The notes beneath the pieces were generated by a model. The model was given only the letters and a program-made list of their open reading frames with translations. It was not told the DNA's origin and searched no databases. 64,000 bases of DNA. Origin: Aureobasidium sp. EXF-3400 (lineage: Eukaryota > Ascomycota > Dothideomycetes > Dothideales > Saccotheciaceae). The stretch lies in NCBI GenBank assembly GCA_024195585.1, contig SWBL01000050.1, forward strand, positions 62,001 to 126,000, read 5' to 3'. Made by a program: the position numbers and the translations under genes. Below, in pieces: positions 19,931 to 30,863 of this stretch. How positions within the stretch are numbered: the first letter of the stretch is position 1; every line of letters begins with the position of its first letter.

Positions 19931-21074
19931 TTAAGCCCTCAACCAAGTCTGGAAATACTCGCAGTTCTTCGCATTGACGGGGCCACCATCCTCGCAGAGG
20001 TTGAAGACAGGACACCTTCCACAAGGCGCCTGACTCAACCCATTGCCCTCAACCTCTTCAACAGCATCTCCCACCTGTCTTCCCTGCATGATATTCTTCA
20101 TAGCCTCAGTTGCTCCAAAGACACCTTTGCAAGTCCTGTATCCATTTCCGATTCTTTCAATACGTTCGTCAAACACCAGCACATCCAGCAAGTTCTGAAG
20201 ATCTGACTCGGCAAGTGCAGAACTGTCTTTCAAGAATCCTGCCTCAGTGATGAAGTGGTGAATAGCAGAGACTGTAGGATAACCGCGCCAACCTGCCGGG
20301 TAGGAGATTTGTGTTTCGTAGCCGCCCGCTCTGCGAGACTTTGGATGCGAGCCTTCAATATCTGCAGTATCGTTTCTCTTCCTCTTTTTTGACAAGCCGT
20401 CGGCTTCAGGAGTGATTTCGCGCTTGATATAGACTGTTTTCCAGCTGTTTTGAGCGATAAAGTGAATAACTGCATCTGCGGTGATGGCAATCAATTCGAC
20501 ATCGAGTTCGCCGTCGCTGAACCAAGGACCTCCAGTGACATCTTCGTTCGGACTCAGGTGGTAGAGCATGTAAATCTTTTGGGCAGGGTTCTTGATAGAC
20601 TTGACAGGTTTGACGAGTTTCTTGCTCTCGAGAGTCTTCATGGCTTTTGTGACGGTGGTTTGATGGATGTTTGTGCGTTGCTTGATTGTCTTTGTCCATG
20701 TGCCGTTGGTACCGCTGTTTTCGATTTGGTTGTAGACCATGCGTTCATCGTCGTTGAGGGTGACAATCCTAGTTTGACTCTGTCAGCTTTTTGGTCGCAA
20801 ATGCTGGTCTTGAGGTCGCGAATACGCACTTTGTAGCATCGTCCTTTGTGCGCAGCGCATAGCAGATCTTGCCATCCATCTGCATCAGACGCACCAGCTG
20901 TGCATCCATCAAGCCTTGCAACAGCTCCAGCAGTGCTTGTGCACTATCCACCACTCCCATCTTGAGTAATTCATCCTGGCCGAAGATTTTGGCGCGTCCT
21001 TCGGGAGAGCTGAGGGCAGCATTTGTACAGCGTTCGTAGAGCTCAGAGCTCGAGTCTTCCAGCTTTGCCGCCAT
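19931..21074 (-). CDS. RPC34: RNA polymerase III subunit RPC6 (C34)
   Basis: Exons 21074-20830 and 20768-19931, intron 61 nt (GTGCGT...CTAG), 360 residues. This is the Pol III-specific subunit that, with C31 and C82, forms the trimer contacting TFIIIB and helps open promoters of tRNA and 5S genes. Tandem winged-helix domains fill the N-terminal two thirds: LYERCTNAALSSPEG..., DDERMVYNQIENSGTNGTWT, then QRTNIHQTTVTKAMKTLESK. The middle holds GPWFSDGELDVELI, a family hallmark. The C-terminus carries CGRCPVFNLC...NCEYF, cysteines 331, 334, 340 and 351, in the arrangement known to bind a [4Fe-4S] cluster in human RPC39. A Lys/Arg-rich insert (GLSKKRKRND) sits between domains. Essential housekeeping gene; assignment firm. 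Confidence 0.95.
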
Positions 21075-21574
21075 GATCCGTAAGAGTGTTTGTGACAGTG
21101 AGTTGCAGAGGTGAGTCGAGGGATGGTTTGCATGTGAAACTTTGTGGCTCTGATCTGCGGGAGGGAAGTTTTGGTCGGAGCTTGCGGGCTTCCGACGCCG
21201 ATCTCTTTTCGCTTCCTGAGCCACCCTGGCTTTGATAACCATTCCATTCTTTGCTCTACAAAGAGGGCAAGAACAGAGTCTTTGGACGCAGAGTGGCAAG
21301 ATGGATATGTGTCTTTATGGTAGAGCTGGACTGTAAGGCTTGCAGTACGATATCCCGTTTTGATCCATCGACACATTATCAGCAGAATTGGAAAATCACA
21401 CACATTTTCTAGGATCAATGTAAATTGTTGGATAACAACTTTTTGTGGTAGTGCACATCATCATTGACATCGAAGGATGCGAAAAGGATGATCAGTCAGC
21501 ATTAGCACTATATACTACTCTGACAGACTTGATTTGATTAAGGAGAGATGTTTTCTAGGCACCTCTCATCACCG
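21075..21574. other. Intergenic region upstream of RPC6
   Basis: About 500 bp between two minus-strand genes. It should carry the RPC6 promoter and the 3' end of the next gene. The ORF frames that extend through it are shadows continuing from RPC6 exon 1; nothing else is recognised. Confidence 0.45.
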
Positions 21575-24022
21575 TCAAAAGCTCCTCACAAATCCATGTT
21601 GATCCCTTCTATGCCCTTCAGGTCCTTGCGGTCCAGGTGGGCCTTGCGGTGGTCCTTGATGTTGTTGTTGCTGTGGAGGAGGAGGTTGCTGCTGCATTGG
21701 TGGAAGACTCTGGTTTGGATGATGGACAGGTTGATGCCAGACTAGACCGCCAGGACCCTGCAGACCAGGCAGTGCAAAGCCAGATCCCCAGTGCTGCGGT
21801 ACATGTTGTGGCATCTGCTGGGGTGGGCCTGGTGGAGGTAAGACGCCTGTCGGTGGATAAGGACCTGTGTAGCCGCCAAATTGCTGCTGCTGCTGTTGGT
21901 GCTGCTGTTGAGCTTGGTGTTGTTGATGTTGATGCTGCTGCTGCTGATGATGTTGATGCTGAGCCTGCTGTTGCGCGGCAATCAGACCGCCGTGCTGTGA
22001 CATGTAACGAGCATGTGCTTCGGCAGCACGATGGCGTTCAGCAGCCTGTGCTTCTGCTTCGCGAGCTTTGTCCTCGGCTTCTTTGGCTTTACGACGGGCC
22101 CACCATTCTACCATACTCTTGGATCGCTTTTCACTGCGAGGAATCTTACGCTTGGGGTCGAGCGGAAGTCCATCTGCGGTGGGCGGCTGGAGAGGCATCT
22201 GGTCGACTGATCCTGGTGTGAGACTTGTTTCTGCACTCGCTGGTAGATCAAAGTTGACGCTTCCAATACCAGGTGTACCATTGCCCTGAGCTTTTGGTAC
22301 ACGTGGACCTTTGGGAATGCCAGCATCCGATCTCTTGTGGTGATTCTTACTGCCCTTTGGTCGTCCCTTCTTCTTCCCACTGGCTGTTAGTGATGGCCCG
22401 TCCTCGCTTTGTGGATCATTTTGCGATTCATCCGCCAGACCTGGAGTGGTTGTTCCCGTCGCAGGCTGAAGCTCGAATACGGGACTGTTCTCGCGCGTGT
22501 CAGGTGGCAAACTTCCTACATCTGAGCCTGACATCTCATCTTCAGATGCTGTGGCCGAGACTGCCGCACTTTCTTCACGCAGCTCTTGCAGACGCTTTGC
22601 AACAAGTCCGCCACGTCCTCCGCCCCGTCCACCTCTACCTCTACCTCCCCGACCGCCCCTGCCTCCTCCCCTACCACGACCAGTCGTTTTCCCTCGCTTG
22701 GCTATCGGTTCATCTGCTTCAGGAGTCTCGCTCATAGCATTTGCACCTCTCTTTCTGCCCATAACAGAATCAGTGGAAACAACACCATCATACTTGGCAA
22801 CCGGTTTCCTAGCCCGTCTGCCTGTGACGATTTCTTCCGGCACAACAGCTGCTGCAGCTGCAGAAGCCTCTTTGTTGGCTTGACCGCGAGGCTGACGAGT
22901 TCGTAACTCTCTGCCGGCAGCATCTCTGACAACCTTTTGTGCGATAGGATCTTGCATTCCGACCTTCTTAGCATCAAAGACGTAATCGTACAATTCAGCT
23001 TCTTTCTGATCTTCGTATACCATAGGATCGATGGGATTGCGTTGACCGGTTGCGGCTTTGCGTGGGATAGCGGCATGCGGTGCCGTGATCTTTTCAAGTT
23101 CGAGGTATTCGTCTTGCCACGCACGCAATGCTGCTGCTGTGTTCGCGGCCAGTACGTATAAGTTATCGGTAGTCCGTTGACCAGGCAAGAATTTTGTCAG
23201 AGGTCCAATGAAAACTTCCGGTTGTGTCATGGGTTCGAAAAGCTTGTTATATAGAGCTTGAGCTTCATCATCTGGTAGATTGGGGTCTTCGAACATTTCG
23301 TCGGTGAACGGTGATGGTAGATCGGTATCACTGACGACATCGTCCTCTGCCGCTAGAAGAGGGAGCTCTGGAGAAGGTTCGCGAGAAGGCTGTCGTGATG
23401 CTGACTGAGCTCCACCTCGTCGTCTTCGTTTCACAGTGCCTCCGCGTTTTGACAAGGTGATGCCTCGAGGTAGAGGCTGGAAGTTGTTTGAGATATGATC
23501 ATCGTCATCAGCATCGTCATCATCCTTGTCTATATCGTCGATATCTGATGCTGTGTTGTCTCCATTGCCATTGAAAGAGACTGTCTGAGGACGATTGAAT
23601 GAAGCATTCTCCTGCGATCCGCCAACAAGATGGCCTGTGCTCTCATCGGACTCGGTCTTCTTTTTGGGTTGCCCATTCTGGCTAGACGATAACCCGGTAA
23701 AGAAGATAGCTGCGTGTGCACTTTCACGACGAGCCCTTCGTGCAGCGCGACGATTCTCCGGACTTTGGGGTTTGTTGAAGCTCCTAGCTTGGTCCTCTGC
23801 TTCATATGTTTCGAGGATTTCTTGATCAATACCCGAGACAGCAAAGGTACGGTCGTTGATCCATCTTAGAGAAACAGGATCTGTTTCAGCATAGTTTGGG
23901 CCTTTTGGCATGTTTGTCGAGTTCATCTTGTCGGGAGAGGAATTGTTTGTTGATCGGGTGGCGCGAGTGAGAGATGGACTGACTTGAGGTAGTTGGGGTT
24001 TGCTGTGTGTCCTTGTTCGCAT
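21575..24022 (-). CDS. Large RGG- and Gln/His-rich nuclear-type protein, function unknown
   Basis: Single exon, 815 residues from the ATG at 24022 (the frame is open further up to 24076, but without an upstream ATG I trust). The N-terminal part has a conserved-looking stretch, SLRWINDRTFAVSGIDQEIL, and an acidic run of Asp near 170. A second compact region at about 320-390 reads YVLAANTAAALRAWQDEYLE and AELYDYVFDAKKVGMQDPIA. At about 447-475 lies an RGG box (GRGRGGGRGGRGGRGRGGRG), then KKKGRPKGSKNHHKRSD, an AT-hook-like basic motif. A Lys/Arg/Glu-rich helix (VEWWARRKAKEAEDKAREAE) precedes a Gln/His tract (about 677-715) and a Pro-rich tail. Composition suggests a chromatin- or RNA-binding protein. 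I do not recognise the family. It is divergent from MTC1. Confidence 0.75.
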   Translation of the reverse strand: MRTRTHSKPQLPQVSPSLTRATRSTNNSSPDKMNSTNMPKGPNYAETDPVSLRWINDRTFAVSGIDQEILETYEAEDQARSFNKPQSPENRRAARRARRESAHAAIFFTGLSSSQNGQPKKKTESDESTGHLVGGSQENASFNRPQTVSFNGNGDNTASDIDDIDKDDDDADDDDHISNNFQPLPRGITLSKRGGTVKRRRRGGAQSASRQPSREPSPELPLLAAEDDVVSDTDLPSPFTDEMFEDPNLPDDEAQALYNKLFEPMTQPEVFIGPLTKFLPGQRTTDNLYVLAANTAAALRAWQDEYLELEKITAPHAAIPRKAATGQRNPIDPMVYEDQKEAELYDYVFDAKKVGMQDPIAQKVVRDAAGRELRTRQPRGQANKEASAAAAAVVPEEIVTGRRARKPVAKYDGVVSTDSVMGRKRGANAMSETPEADEPIAKRGKTTGRGRGGGRGGRGGRGRGGRGGGRGGLVAKRLQELREESAAVSATASEDEMSGSDVGSLPPDTRENSPVFELQPATGTTTPGLADESQNDPQSEDGPSLTASGKKKGRPKGSKNHHKRSDAGIPKGPRVPKAQGNGTPGIGSVNFDLPASAETSLTPGSVDQMPLQPPTADGLPLDPKRKIPRSEKRSKSMVEWWARRKAKEAEDKAREAEAQAAERHRAAEAHARYMSQHGGLIAAQQQAQHQHHQQQQHQHQQHQAQQQHQQQQQQFGGYTGPYPPTGVLPPPGPPQQMPQHVPQHWGSGFALPGLQGPGGLVWHQPVHHPNQSLPPMQQQPPPPQQQQHQGPPQGPPGPQGPEGHRRDQHGFVRSF

Positions 24023-24606
24023 TGTAGTCGATATTGTCAAAAGCCAATTCAGCCAAAGACAGTGTTGTCGTGGCAAGCCAGGACCATGAAGCGCAAAAGA
24101 GCTTCTTTAGACAACCAAAAAGTTGATAAAATGGTAAGAGAACAATGCAGAGGTTAGACGAGTCTCAAAGGACTCGAGAGATAAGCAATAGTGCAAGTTT
24201 GGATGATGTGATGAAGAAAGCAAAGGAGAATAAGTTTAAGCGAGCAGAATCGAACTGCGAAGTTTGTAGATGAGCCAGAAGAAAGAAAAATTATGCGGTA
24301 GGAGACTTGAACTTCCACAGAACGTGTCGTAGAGGATCCAGAGTTGAGCAGGGGAATTTGTAAGAGCAGAGAAGTGATATAGCGAGAGTGATGGTCTTTT
24401 TCGAGTTGTGTGATTGATTTCCGGACTCGTAGTCTTGAGGCGGGCTCCACACGGCCTGACAACAGCCAATGACAGCGCGGGCGGCTAGCAGCGGCCACTA
24501 GCCGAGTCTAAGCTAGCGCCTTTCCCCAGCTTTGGCCCTTGGGACTTGCAGGGAACAATCAAGAGGCACGCACTCTCTCCTCCAATCTACCACAACACAA
24601 ACAGAC
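24023..24606. promoter_or_regulatory. Shared divergent promoter region
   Basis: This 584-bp region separates the start of the RGG-rich gene (minus) from MTC1 (plus), so both promoters must lie here. The half near MTC1 is GC-rich with repeated 'agc/gct' words (gcggctagcagcggccactagc near 24479-24502), which forms an imperfect inverted repeat. No TATA box is obvious on either side. Confidence 0.4.
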
Positions 24607-26130
24607 ATGTCCAAGAAGCTCACCGACGAAGAGCTTCTCGCTCAGTTCGAGGACATTCCCTCGGCCGACAGCACAACTCCCTCGTCAAGCAAGGGCGCAT
24701 CTGGAGCCGCCGACGATGACGACCCGCTAGCAGAGCTCAGTGCCCTGGCAGCTGCCCGCCCTGTCTCTCGTCCTGAGACTCCACGCCTTTCCACTACCTC
24801 CACAGCCTCAGGCACTAAGTCCAAGCCTGAACACACACCTCAGAGCTCCGGTCCACCCAGCGGACGTACCAGCGAAGACCGCTCCAAGACACGCCAGAGC
24901 ACCGAAAGCGCCCGCAGCTACCACCAAAGCCAAACTCCCAATGACCAGCCTCGCCAACAAGAAGAAAGACAACAAGAGCCAAAGGCACAGAGTAGCGCTG
25001 CAGGTGGTGGCTGGGGCTTTGGCGGATGGGGAGCCACTGTCTTCAGCGCCGCCAGTGCTGCAGTCAAGCAAGCAGAAGCCGCCGTCAAGGAGGTGCGCGG
25101 CAATCCTGAGGTCCTCAAGTACGCCGAGCAACTGCGTCACAATGTCAACGTCGAGAGTTTGAAGGCATACGGAGGCAACGTGCGCAACATGGCTCTGCCC
25201 ACATTCACCTCCCTGCTCGAGACAATCGCTCCTCCCATTGCCCAGCACGAGCGTCTGATCATCCACACCACACATGATCTGCAAGCATACCCGTCCCTAG
25301 ACCCCATCATATACGAGGTCTTCTCACGCGTCATGCAACAAGTTGAGGGCGGCGACCTTCTCGTCATCCAACGCGGTTCAGAATCTCGCCAACGAGACCG
25401 CAGCACATCCGACCTGGCCTACCGTGGCAACATCCTCGGAGCGGGAAGCAGTGCATGGACAGATGGCCCTTGGTGGCGCGAACACTCGACTCAACGCAGT
25501 CTAGGTGCAGTCAAAGGCCTCAGCGAAGGCACAAAGCTCTGCCGCGCCAACGCCGAAGCCTACGCGACCGACTTCTTCTCCTCGCGCGGCGGTATTGAAG
25601 AAGTCGCAAAGCAAGCCACACAAACACTGTCAGAGTCGAACCCTGTACGCAGCTCTGATATCTTCCTCGCCATCCAACCCCTCACTCAAGCAGCTGCAAA
25701 AGAACTCTTCGCAGCAGGACCCTCACCCGACCAACCCAAGAGCGATGTTGTGGAACCAGATGCAGCAGATGATGAAACAGCCCTCTTCGCCATCTACCTC
25801 CACGACCCCATCCACTCCCTCTCCTTCTCCTCTCTATCTCAGTCTTTCCCTGCTCAGTGGGCACAATGGCTCGATGCCTCGTCGCCCAATCCCGAAGATC
25901 CGGAAACCCTCCCCGACAGCATCCGCGATATCGTCGAATCTGGAGGTATCGACCCTCGCGAGTGGGTTTCGGAGTGGATCCAGGACACTCTGAATCTAGC
26001 CATTGGTGTCGTGGCTCAGAGATACGTCGCTAAGAGAATGGGCGTGGGTGAGGGTGGCATTGGAAAGGGCAAGCAGAGACAAAGAGCAGAAGAAACCGAT
26101 GCTGCTGGTGAAGCTGCCAGAGCCATTTAA
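24607..26130 (+). CDS. MTC1: Maintenance of telomere capping protein 1
   Basis: Single exon, 507 residues. The N-terminus MSKKLTDEELLAQFEDIP is the hallmark of fungal MTC1 proteins. A long Ser/Thr/Pro/Gln-rich disordered segment follows (to about 130), then a Gly/Trp motif GGGWGFGGWGATVFSAASAA, an amphipathic helix AVKQAEAAVKEVRGNPEVLK, and the conserved globular part from about 190 to 480 (LLETIAPPIAQHERLIIHTT, GNILGAGSSAWTDGPWWREH, IDPREWVSEWIQDTLNLAIG). In yeast the gene was found through genetic interaction with telomere-capping mutants; its biochemical role is unsettled. The tail is basic. An in-frame start upstream at 24532 is non-ATG, so 24607 is used. Confidence 0.88.
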   Translation: MSKKLTDEELLAQFEDIPSADSTTPSSSKGASGAADDDDPLAELSALAAARPVSRPETPRLSTTSTASGTKSKPEHTPQSSGPPSGRTSEDRSKTRQSTESARSYHQSQTPNDQPRQQEERQQEPKAQSSAAGGGWGFGGWGATVFSAASAAVKQAEAAVKEVRGNPEVLKYAEQLRHNVNVESLKAYGGNVRNMALPTFTSLLETIAPPIAQHERLIIHTTHDLQAYPSLDPIIYEVFSRVMQQVEGGDLLVIQRGSESRQRDRSTSDLAYRGNILGAGSSAWTDGPWWREHSTQRSLGAVKGLSEGTKLCRANAEAYATDFFSSRGGIEEVAKQATQTLSESNPVRSSDIFLAIQPLTQAAAKELFAAGPSPDQPKSDVVEPDAADDETALFAIYLHDPIHSLSFSSLSQSFPAQWAQWLDASSPNPEDPETLPDSIRDIVESGGIDPREWVSEWIQDTLNLAIGVVAQRYVAKRMGVGEGGIGKGKQRQRAEETDAAGEAARAI

Positions 26131-26522
26131 TATGTTTGCACGACAGGCGTTTTTGATGAGATTGGTGGGATCAGCATATTCGGAATAATGACCATTCTTC
26201 TAACTTCATCCTATTTCTGGTTCCTTCATGACCTGACAGGAAATGCCTCACGTGCAGCTTGAGTTCGCGGTATAACCACAAGTGAACATTACATCGACGG
26301 ATGCGCCAATATAAAATGGCCTGCCTCATGTAAGCAGAGTGGTGCAACATGAGCGGTCTATGGCACATCACTGCAATGACAAGAAGGGAATGCACGAACA
26401 ACTTGGATCGAGTGTTTCAAAAGTGATTTCTTTCAATTCATAGCTCTATGCGAGACTTGTATTCTTATATCCTTGGCTTCCAAAAAGCTTCCGCTCCATC
26501 GACATTTCTAATGAGAAGCACT
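26131..26522. other. Convergent intergenic region
   Basis: This lies between the 3' ends of MTC1 (plus) and the GFA-domain gene (minus). It should contain both polyadenylation regions. Nothing else is seen. Confidence 0.45.
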
Positions 26523-27015
26523 CTACTGAGGAGGCAAAACCTCGAAAGTGTTGGCAACCTCCTTCTCCCACGAGAAGCGGTCCTTGCCGTAGATCTCAGC
26601 AGCGGGCTCGAAGTTCTTGCGTCCCTCTGAGAGAAGACCTGTGCGGAGAACGATCTTGTCCTCGCCAAGGGCGGTTTGGTGGTGGTAGACGTGAGTCTGT
26701 TATGATCCAATCAGTTTCCTGCCCTTTCTCTACTTCTTTCCGAGGGGAAGGCAGCAAACTTACAGTGCACTCAGGGCAGTAGTAGCAGTGAACGGGGTTT
26801 CCAGAGTCACCCTTGTAGGTATAGTTCTTGAGGTTGTCACCACCCTTGGTGATCTTCAGGCTGTCCTTGGGGACGATCTGGTTGAGAGTGTAGGCGCCGC
26901 CGGAGAGGATCTTGCAGGTGTTGCAGTGACACAGGATGTGGCTGCTGGTGTCCTTGTCGAGGGAGGCGGTCCATTCGGTGGCGCCGCAGTGGCAGGCTCC
27001 GTTGTAGGTAGACAT
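26523..27015 (-). CDS. GFA / CENP-V-domain protein (glutathione-dependent formaldehyde-activating type)
   Basis: Exons 27015-26764 and 26696-26523, intron 67 nt, 141 residues. Zinc-binding cysteines stand in the order expected for the GFA fold: GACHCGATEW near the N-terminus, ILCHCNTCKILSGGAYTLNQ, then HCYYCPECT just before the intron. The C-terminal exon reads THVYHHQTALGEDKIVLRTG and ends RFSWEKEVANTFEVLPPQ. Bacterial members have been proposed to speed the joining of formaldehyde and glutathione, but most fungal members have no proven substrate. The compact size matches small single-domain family members. A long CT-rich leader precedes the ATG on the minus strand. Confidence 0.9.
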
Positions 27016-29108
27016 GTTTGAGATGTGTGGTTTGTGTGGGTGATGTATGGGTGAAGAGGTTGTGCTGTGTGGAAGATGGAAGGGAAGGAGGAGAGATGAA
27101 GGGAGATAAGACGTTCAATTATACCCGGAGAAGTGAAGGGAAAGCAGCTATTTGAGTCTCGAAGCTTGATGTCAGAGCTAATGGCCATGTTCTGGAGTTT
27201 GTTCGGCCTTTTCACTCTTTGCTTCTACCCCTCCATAACAACTCGTTCAGCGAGAACTCGCATTCTGCTTTGCCTTGAACATCACTCCGAGAAGCCATTC
27301 CCTACCTTCCGCCGTCTCTATATCTCTCTCATGGTGGAAATACATCCATCTTTATGAGCGAGAAGCTGATTGCCAACTCGCAGGATTCAAATCGAATTCC
27401 AAATCAAAGAATGCGTTCACCGGCCGAAGCTGTCATCGAAGCGGGGTGGAGCCTCGGTCGGTGACGTATGGGCTTGGCCAGAGCTCCCTCGACTGTGGAG
27501 ATGCGCTCTGATTAGGAAGCGGTGAAAGGTCATCAAAGAAGTATCCACATCTGTTGAAAACACCTTTTGACGTCTTGCAGCTCTGAATAATGGGTTTCCA
27601 GGCCTCATTGGACATATTTGCAGGCATTGCGCTTGAACTCGCAATATAGCGGTGAGACTGCTGAGGCATCAGATACGTTGCTATGTCAGCGTTTACCGTT
27701 GAGTGTCCGTATCATTTGGAATTGGTGGACCTGCTTCCGCATACAGCTATTATGCAAGGTCTTTGATGCCCGGTCGGAAGGGGATCTGGTATTGGGATCT
27801 AGCCTTGTCGTATCGCTGACAGATCGTATGAGGGGAGAGCAGCTCTCATCAACACCTTGCCTGTCACACATTTTCGCCACATCGCAAGGATCTGATGCGA
27901 TAGTCAGGGCGACGGTTTATTGCAGGAAAGAGGTAGAGCTGCGAAGAGAATTCACTGCAGGGAGTCTACCTTTATGAGAGAAATCCAGGACATCAAGGTG
28001 TTTTGTCAAGTCCGATTGGGATGCCGATCACGCTTGCCTGTGCCACAGTGCGCCGGTCGACATGACCACCACTCGTACCACCTCGACTTCACCGTAGGCT
28101 CCATAAAACAACCAACAACCTTCGGTCACTCTCCAGCAGCAGTGGCTCGGTGCAGAACTCCCTTATGCTCCTCAGCAATAGGCAATCTCGACCGGACATT
28201 AGAGAACGAGATCGCCTCAAAGCTTTTACTGATATTGAACCTGCATGTTCTCCCATGGCGGACTCCTCAAACCGACCGAGAGTCGACTGCTCGACGACGT
28301 GCTTACACACACTGACGCGAGCGTCTGCGGTTAATTGATGGTGTTTGCGGACATGAACGGCGGCTTGATACTCCCTCCTCGCGTGGAAAAATTGGTACCG
28401 CATATAAGGTAGCTATAGAACTTCACAATACTCTCAAGAAACAGGACACATCCATCGAAAAACAACATACTCTAGGCTCACTCCTGATATGCCACTAGTC
28501 CGAACATCTCTGTGCTTTTCCATAGTGAGGAAGTCGCTCTAATTTTCGGTGAGAGAAGCGTGAAAGTCACAGACCTGAGAGTGTGGAGTGTGTGGCGACC
28601 AGGACGAGCGAACCGCTTCCAAATGCGTCGGCGCCTAGGACTTAAATGCCGCTACAAGGATGAGGACGCTCGGCGACGATGTCAACTTGGTGCAGTTCAG
28701 ATTCTGAACACGTACCGATTGATCCCATCTGGTACCGCCAAAGCAGGAATCGAGGTAGCTAAACCCAAGCCGATTTGAATTGATTCCCTACTACGATCCA
28801 ACTTCCGATTGCGATTCGTGATTGTTCTCAGTACTCTCGGGGAAGGCAGGTACAACGAGAAGAGGGAGGTAAGTGCGAGCTGAAACAAGAATCGGCTGCC
28901 AGGCTCAGGCAAAAGAAGCAAGCATGATCGAAGTGAAGAGCACATATTTCCGTTTTGTGAAGTGTTTCATTGCAGATCAAGTCTTCGTCTATTGCAAGAT
29001 GAGGAGTCTACATATCATATAAAAAGAGAGTCATACAAATTCGTGTTCGTGCCCAATATCCACCCATATCCATATCCAAAGCCAAACTCCCAGTCCTTGT
29101 TGGGTATC
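27016..29108. other. Long intergenic region, about 2.1 kb
   Basis: This lies between the 5' end of the GFA gene (minus) and the 3' end of the MFS transporter gene (minus). Many short frames exist on both strands (for example 28089-28403 minus and 27618-27977 plus), but none has a motif, a good start or an extendable splice structure. The first few hundred bases are the GFA promoter. The remainder could contain a non-coding RNA or a decayed gene. Confidence 0.4.
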
Positions 29109-30708
29109 TTAAACAGTGTAGCGGAAGAAACTGGCATTGTCGCCACGCTCGCGCTCAAGCTCCTTCTCGGCAGCGGTGTACTCTTCGGGACGCTTGTACT
29201 CTGCATCTCTGCGAGCATTCTCGCGACGGAGGTAGACAGTCATGAGGATCTGGAGGATGAGGGACATGCCCATCAGGCCAAGAAGGATGAAGTGGCCAGT
29301 GTGGAACTTGGGAGCGTCCTTCTTGAGGTAGACGAAAGAAGCAAGGATACCACCGAGGTTACCGAAACCGACGTGCATAGCAATACCAACACCACGCTTT
29401 GTGGAACCACCGATGTTGTTGCCGTTCCAGGCGACACCCTGAGGAACGTTGGGGTAGATACCGCAAGCGAAGAGGAAGACACCGGCGTACTTGACGTGGG
29501 GGTTGTCAGAGCTGACCTGGAGAATGACACCGAGCATGGCGGTGAGAGTGAAACCGATCATGAAGACACCGCGAGTGCGCAGTCTATCCGCGAAGTAGCC
29601 GCCGGTGATACAGACGAAGCAAGCAACAATGTAAGGAGGAACACTCATGAGCTGAGCCTTCTCGTTGCTGTAACCGAGGGTCTTGACGATAGTGGGCAAG
29701 AAGAGCGAGAAACTGTAAAGAGGGGTGTAAATGCCGAAGGTGATGAACATGTGGCACCAAATCTTCCAGTCGCTCATAGCGTGGAAGAAGTATTTGGAAC
29801 CGTACTCGTCAGCGAGAGAGCTGCGGTCCTCTTCCAGGCGGCGGGAGATTTCCTTCTTCTCGGTCTCGGTCAGGAACTTGGCGGTCTGAGGGTAGTCGTT
29901 CATGTAGAAGAAGGCAACGATAGCAACGAAGAAAGTAAGAAGACCTTCGAGGATGAAAATCCAGGCCCAGCCGGGGAGACCACCGACACCTTCCATCTCG
30001 ATGATACCGCGGGCGAGAAGACCACCGAAAGCACCAGCGCAGGTTGCAGCAGAGAAGAAGATAGCCAAGCGGAGACCACACTCGTGACGACGGTACCACA
30101 TGGTAATGTCTGGATGCAAAGTCAGTATGCGATCTTTGGTGGTGACAGGAGTAGACACTTACAGAAAGTGACACCAGGGAAGAGACCACCCTCGGCCAGA
30201 CCGAGAGCAGCACGAGCAGCAAGCAATCCGTGGTAGTTCTTTACGACACCGAGGAGAGTAGTGCAGATACCCCAGATAACCATGATGAAGGGAATCCAAA
30301 GTGCGGGACGAGTACGCTTCATCATCATGTTACTCGGAATTTCGGCGAGCACGTAGAAGGGGAAGAAGATGGCCAAAGCAATCTAATCATTGTTAGTCTT
30401 CCGTAAGATCAGATATCGAAACTGGTTCTACTCACGTTGTAATCAAGACCCTTCATGTGAAGACTCTTCTCGAGTCCAGCAAGACGAGCATTTCCAATGT
30501 TGGTACGGTCGAGGAAAGATAGGAGGTACAAAAGGGCGAGGAAGGGCAACAGTCTCAAGTCAATCTTTCGTACAAGACGAGCGGTTGCCTTATCATCGAA
30601 AAGATGTTCTTGCTCTGAGTCCGAAGAGGTCGAGACAGTCTCGTAGAGCTCGACGGTGCCCTTCTCCTGGATAACAGGGTTGTGCTTTTCCTCTGTCATG
30701 ATTGCCAT
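29109..30708 (-). CDS. MFS transporter, allantoate permease (DAL5) / ACS type
   Basis: Exons 30708-30436, 30382-30163 and 30109-29109; two 53-nt introns; 497 residues. It is a 12-helix major facilitator of the anion:cation symporter family, to which yeast Dal5 and Tna1 belong, so it probably imports a small organic anion (allantoate, nicotinate, a dipeptide or similar). The N-terminus is cytosolic and ends RKIDLRLLPFLALLYLLSFL, then DRTNIGNARLAGLE, the family signature of helix 1. Further family marks are LGLAEGGLFPGVTFYITMWY, GWAWIFILEGLLTFFVAIVA, and in the second half MSVPPYIVACFVCITGGYFA and GNNIGGSTKRGVGIAM. Codon use is strongly biased, which opens a 424-codon frame on the opposite strand. 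A TATA box lies about 150 bp upstream. Confidence 0.93.
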
Positions 30709-30855
30709 GGCGAGAGAAGGTGGAGTTTGAACGAAAGAGGTGTAGTGAGAGTTGTCGATGAGATGAGCGATAGTGGGTAAGAAACGCGAACGTCCTTGAT
30801 CAGCGCTGTCAAAGTGAGATGAGATCTACCTTGCAGTGATACGGCCGGAGAGCAT

Positions 30856-30863
30856 CTTATATA
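30856..30863 (-). promoter_or_regulatory. TATA box of the MFS transporter gene
   Basis: The minus strand reads TATATAAG about 150 bp before the ATG. Just upstream (30891-30950) is a GC-rich block with ccccagac repeated and an inverted taccccg...cggggta pair, a plausible site for a zinc-finger activator (inference). Confidence 0.5.

Noticed and set aside
21637..22906. Several + strand frames of 100-190 codons within the RGG/Q-rich gene
   Set aside because: They are mirrors of low-complexity coding DNA (Gly/Arg and Gln/His tracts) in other frames.
28962..30236. 424-codon open frame on the + strand across the MFS transporter
   Set aside because: It is exactly antisense to the transporter's exons. 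Strong codon bias of the real gene keeps the opposite strand open. The product is Glu/Asp/Thr/Val-rich without a motif and runs through the transporter's intron.
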